Positions 7,281 to 9,483 of a stretch of DNA of 9,483 nt are shown in pieces. Numbering within the stretch: the stretch's first letter is position 1; each line of letters starts with the position of its first letter. The position numbers and the translations under genes were made by a program. The notes beneath the pieces were generated by a model. It had not been told where the DNA came from. It ran no database searches and saw only the letters and a program-made list of their open reading frames with translations. Source of the DNA: Komagataeibacter kakiaceti JCM 25156 (GTDB lineage: Bacteria > Pseudomonadota > Alphaproteobacteria > Acetobacterales > Acetobacteraceae). Where the stretch lies: positions 1 through 9,483 of the forward strand of contig NZ_BAIO01000061.1 of assembly GCF_000613305.1 (NCBI RefSeq), read 5' to 3'.

Positions 7281-7412
7281 TTCCACGAGCTCCCTCGGCG
7301 TGCCGTGCACGTCCTGTCCCCCAGACCGCAAAAGGCGTGCCAACAGCCGGACCGGCTGCGAACCACGAGCAATCGCATCCCGATGCCACCCCACCGGACA
7401 GGGGCGACACGA
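7281..7412 (-). promoter_or_regulatory. fixA promoter region between nifW and fixA
   Basis: 132 non-coding bases separate nifW from fixA, the only sizeable gap in the nifS-to-fixX run. It contains the sigma-54 promoter and the fixA leader with its ribosome site; the NifA activator site lies just upstream, inside nifW. No clear IHF site was found between activator site and promoter. Most of the genes around it are separated by under 45 bases or overlap. Confidence 0.8.
7327..7342 (-). promoter_or_regulatory. Sigma-54 (RpoN) promoter for fixABCX
   Basis: On the minus strand the sequence reads TGGCACGCCTTTTGCG, matching the -24/-12 consensus TGGCACG-N4-TTGCW in every fixed position and missing only the final A/T. 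The GG and GC dinucleotides have the required spacing. The predicted transcript begins near 7316 and leaves a leader of about 36 bases before the fixA ATG. Confidence 0.9.
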
Positions 7413-7751
7413 TTACGTCGGGTTTTGGTCCCCGCTTTGTGTCAACTCCGACAGGCTGACAAAACCGCCCGAGGGCCGGATGGCGTCACGATGCACCTTG
7501 AACACGCGCTCCGTAATGGGCGTCGAACGGGTGAAATCATCATAGGCGCGCTCAAGCCGGGCGCGGCACAGCGCACGGCGGGCCTCATCATCTCCCGCCT
7601 GTGCAAGATCATCGGCGTTCAGATAGGTGCCCATGCGGCGGAGAATGTGCAGCCGCGCGACATTGAGCACCTGCGGGTCGTACGGCACGTCCAGCACGCG
7701 AAAGAAATCCTCAGCCGCTGAAAGCTGGCGCAGTTCGTCCAGTATTCCCAT
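7413..7751 (-). CDS. nifW: NifW, nitrogenase stabilising/protective protein
   Basis: Small cytoplasmic protein that associates with the MoFe protein and is linked to its protection from oxygen or its maturation; the exact mechanism is not established. At 112 residues it is of normal length. The sequence LSAAEDFFRVLDVPYDPQVLNVARLHILRRMG (about 10-41) is the strongly conserved NifW core, and ARLERAYDDF follows near residue 70. No catalytic motif is expected. It starts 41 bases after the nifV stop, with AGGGGA and AGGA upstream of the ATG, and is probably transcribed with nifS and nifV. Its 3' coding region contains the NifA site for fixA. Intact. Confidence 0.93.
   Translation of the reverse strand: MGILDELRQLSAAEDFFRVLDVPYDPQVLNVARLHILRRMGTYLNADDLAQAGDDEARRALCRARLERAYDDFTRSTPITERVFKVHRDAIRPSGGFVSLSELTQSGDQNPT
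7438..7453. promoter_or_regulatory. NifA upstream activator sequence for fixA
   Basis: TGTGTCAACTCCGACA is an exact match to the NifA-binding consensus TGT-N10-ACA. Its centre is about 130 bases upstream of the predicted fixA transcription start, within the usual range for NifA enhancers. It lies inside the 3' end of the nifW coding sequence. Its pairing with a strong sigma-54 element supports a functional site rather than chance. Confidence 0.85.
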
Positions 7752-7792
7752 CGTCCTGTTCCCCTGTGGGCCCTGCCCCGTATAGGTTCATC

Positions 7793-8934
7793 TCACCGTG
7801 GTCGGGCACAGCCCGACATGGCGGCATATAATTCCGCGACCTCGTTCAGCGCGACGTTGCGCTTGGCGACCGAAGCCCGTTCCCGCACCGACGCCAGCAT
7901 GCCGACAACAAGCGCGTCATCCGCCTCCAGCCCCAGCGTTTCCAGCGCATGGCGCATGGCGGCCCGGCCGGAATGCTTCCCCAGCACGATTTCCCGCCGC
8001 CGCCCGAACTGCATGGGATCCAGGGCTTCATAGGTTCCCGTATCGCGCAGCAGGCCCGAGACATGAATGCCGGATTCATGACGGAACACGCTGTCACCAA
8101 CGATTGCCTTATCCACCGGAATTGCACGACCGGATGCCTGCGTGACCAGCGCCGCAAGCGCGGGCAGTTGCACGGGATTGACGCTGCTGTTGCACCCGAC
8201 CAGACGCGGCGCGCCCACCACGACTTCCTCCAGCGCGGCGTTTCCCGCCCGCTCGCCCAGCCCCAGCACGGTCACGCTGGCGCTATGCGCGCCACCACGG
8301 ATGGCGGCCAGTGTATTGGCGGTCGCCAGCCCCAGATCATCATGGCCATGGAATTCGATCTGGAGCCTGCAACTCTCGCGCAGCCGGGTAATGACCTCAT
8401 AAACGCCAAAGGGCTCCATGATGCCCAGCGTATCGGCATAGCGGAACCGGAAAGCCCCGGCCTGCTGCGCGGTACCGATCAGATCCAGCAGAAAGGATAT
8501 GTCCGCGCGGCTGGCGTCCTCCCCCCCCACCGAAACGGCGAGACCGCAATCACTGGCATGCGACACCACGTCATGAACCATGTCCAGCACGTGACGTGGA
8601 GACGTGCGGTACTTGGCCATGATCTGGCGCATGGAGGTTGAAACCGACAGGTGGATGCTGTCCAGCCCGGTACGCCGGGCGGCCAGGATGTCCTCATGGC
8701 GCATCCGGCACCACGGGATGACACGCGCGCGCTGCACCGTGTCCCCGATGGCGGCGATGATGGCGATCTCGTCATCGCCCATTGCGGGTACGCCCGCCTC
8801 GATATCGTCCACGCCCGCCTGATCGAGCGCACGGGCTATTTCAAGCTTTTCCGCGATGGTGAACGCAACACCGGGCGCCTGTTCACCATCCTGAGGGTGG
8901 TGTCATTTATGATCAGGCGTGTGCAGTCTGACAT
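7793..8934 (-). pseudogene. nifV: NifV, homocitrate synthase, with one frameshift near the N-terminus
   Basis: Condenses acetyl-CoA with 2-oxoglutarate to homocitrate, the organic ligand of FeMo-cofactor. From the ATG at 8934, which follows AGAGGGGA, translation reads MSDCTRLIINDTTLR. It should continue DGEQAPGVAFTIAEKLEIARAL, but that segment is one frame over: a G is missing at CTCAGG-ATGG (8890/8891). Restoring it gives 380 residues, the normal size. The damage falls on LRDGEQ-x-x-G, the metal- and substrate-binding signature of the homocitrate/isopropylmalate synthase family. As written, only a peptide of about 32 residues is made from the proper start; the longest open frame begins internally at MDDIEAGVPAMG. 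Downstream motifs are intact: FHGHDDLGLATANT with the HxH metal ligands, GLGERAGNAALEEV and HESGIHVSGLL. Sequencing error or a real lesion cannot be separated here. Confidence 0.88.
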
Positions 8935-8969
8935 ATGGCGTCCCCTCTCTTGCCCTGCAAAATGCAGGA

Positions 8970-9483
8970 TCAGGCATAGGTCGGCGCAAAACCGGACTGA
9001 CCGGCGTTCTTACCATCCCAGAACGGGGACATTTCCCGCAACCTGGCGATAATGCCAGGCATGACGTCCAGCACGTGATCCACGTCCTCATCCGTATTCT
9101 CGCGTGAGAACGAGAAGCGGATGGCCCCATGCGCCGCGGTGTACGGCACTTTCATCGCCCGCAGCACATGCGATGGCTCAAGTGAGCCCGACGTGCAGGC
9201 CGACCCGGAGGACGCCGCGATGCCCGCCTTGTTCATGAGCAGCAGGATGGCTTCACCCTCGATATACTCGAACGCGACATTGGCCGTGTTGGGCAGGCGG
9301 TTATCCACATCCCCCGCCACGAACGAATTGCCGATCCGTTGCAGCAGCCCCTGCTCCAGCCGGTCGCGCATGGCCCGCACGCGGGTATTTTCGTCGTTGA
9401 TGTGCTGCTGCGCCAGTTCGGCCGCGACACCAAGGGCGACAATGCCGGGCGCGTTCTCGGTGCCCGCGCGCCGCCCGCGTTCC
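8970..9483 (-). CDS. nifS: NifS cysteine desulfurase, C-terminal part (5' end outside window)
   Basis: PLP enzyme that removes sulfur from cysteine as a persulfide and supplies it, usually through NifU, for nitrogenase Fe-S clusters. The visible 170 residues begin ERGRRAGTENAPGI, a conserved NifS/IscS segment. The catalytic cysteine loop is SSGSACTSGSLEPSHVLRAM, with the active Cys codon at about 9195-9197. SFSRENTDEDVDHVLDVMP closes the fold. The first ~230 residues, including the PLP lysine, are beyond the right edge. NifS rather than housekeeping IscS is indicated by position: nifV starts 35 bases downstream on the same strand, followed by nifW and fixABCX. The visible part is intact. Confidence 0.94.
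   Translation of the reverse strand, partial: ERGRRAGTENAPGIVALGVAAELAQQHINDENTRVRAMRDRLEQGLLQRIGNSFVAGDVDNRLPNTANVAFEYIEGEAILLLMNKAGIAASSGSACTSGSLEPSHVLRAMKVPYTAAHGAIRFSFSRENTDEDVDHVLDVMPGIIARLREMSPFWDGKNAGQSGFAPTYA

Noticed and set aside
7281..7394. Upstream extension of fixA to an ATG at 7394
   Set aside because: The extra 38 codons show no FixA similarity, and they cover the sigma-54 promoter and lie upstream of its predicted start; the conserved protein begins at 7280.
6774..7721. 315-codon plus-strand open frame opposite fixA and nifW
   Set aside because: It covers the fixA promoter and two recognised genes on the other strand, and its product is unrecognisable.
2930..8895. Programmed ribosomal frameshifting in nifV, fixB or modD
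   Set aside because: No slippery heptamer or obvious stimulatory structure at any of the sites, and these families are not known to use recoding.
1..9483. Mobile elements, CRISPR arrays, tRNA or rRNA genes, or an undescribed system
   Set aside because: No transposase or integrase motif, no repeat array and no RNA-gene signature was seen; every sizeable coding region belongs to a known family.

Overview
This window is the edge of a nitrogen-fixation island in a GC-rich alphaproteobacterium. High GC, nad genes next to the island, and the order nifS-nifV-nifW-fixABCX-modD suggest a nitrogen-fixing acetic acid bacterium (Acetobacteraceae, Gluconacetobacter-like). That placement is inferred from gene content and order only, since no 16S or other taxonomic marker is present.

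Left part, plus strand (1-2221): the end of an NAD biosynthesis operon. nadB (L-aspartate oxidase, 5' end outside the window) overlaps nadC (quinolinate phosphoribosyltransferase) by four bases. A hairpin lies on the nadC stop codon, followed by an A/T-rich inverted repeat and a strong bidirectional terminator at 2365-2416, where plus- and minus-strand transcription converge.

Middle (2415-3739), minus strand: a molybdenum module. It has mop, a 67-residue molbindin, and modD, a NadC paralogue usually found with molybdate transport genes. A 236-bp AT-rich spacer with two perfect inverted repeats separates them. modD carries two frame disruptions that compensate each other, so one open frame spans the gene but its middle third is read in the wrong frame.

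Right part (3714-9483), minus strand, transcribed towards the left: nifS (5' end outside the window), nifV, nifW, fixA, fixB, fixC, fixX, running into modD. NifS supplies sulfur for Fe-S clusters, NifV makes homocitrate for FeMo-cofactor, NifW protects or assists dinitrogenase, and FixABCX bifurcates electrons from NADH to quinone and to a low-potential ferredoxin or flavodoxin for nitrogenase. A perfect NifA upstream activator sequence (7438-7453) and a near-perfect sigma-54 promoter (7327-7342) precede fixA, so fixABCX, and probably modD, has its own NifA-dependent start.

The most notable feature is four single-site frame disruptions in three genes: nifV near 8890, fixB near 6144, and modD near 3193 and 2937. 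Those in nifV and fixB each look like one missing base. They are either errors in the assembly or real decay of the island; read-level data would decide. I found no undescribed system, mobile element, CRISPR array or RNA gene.
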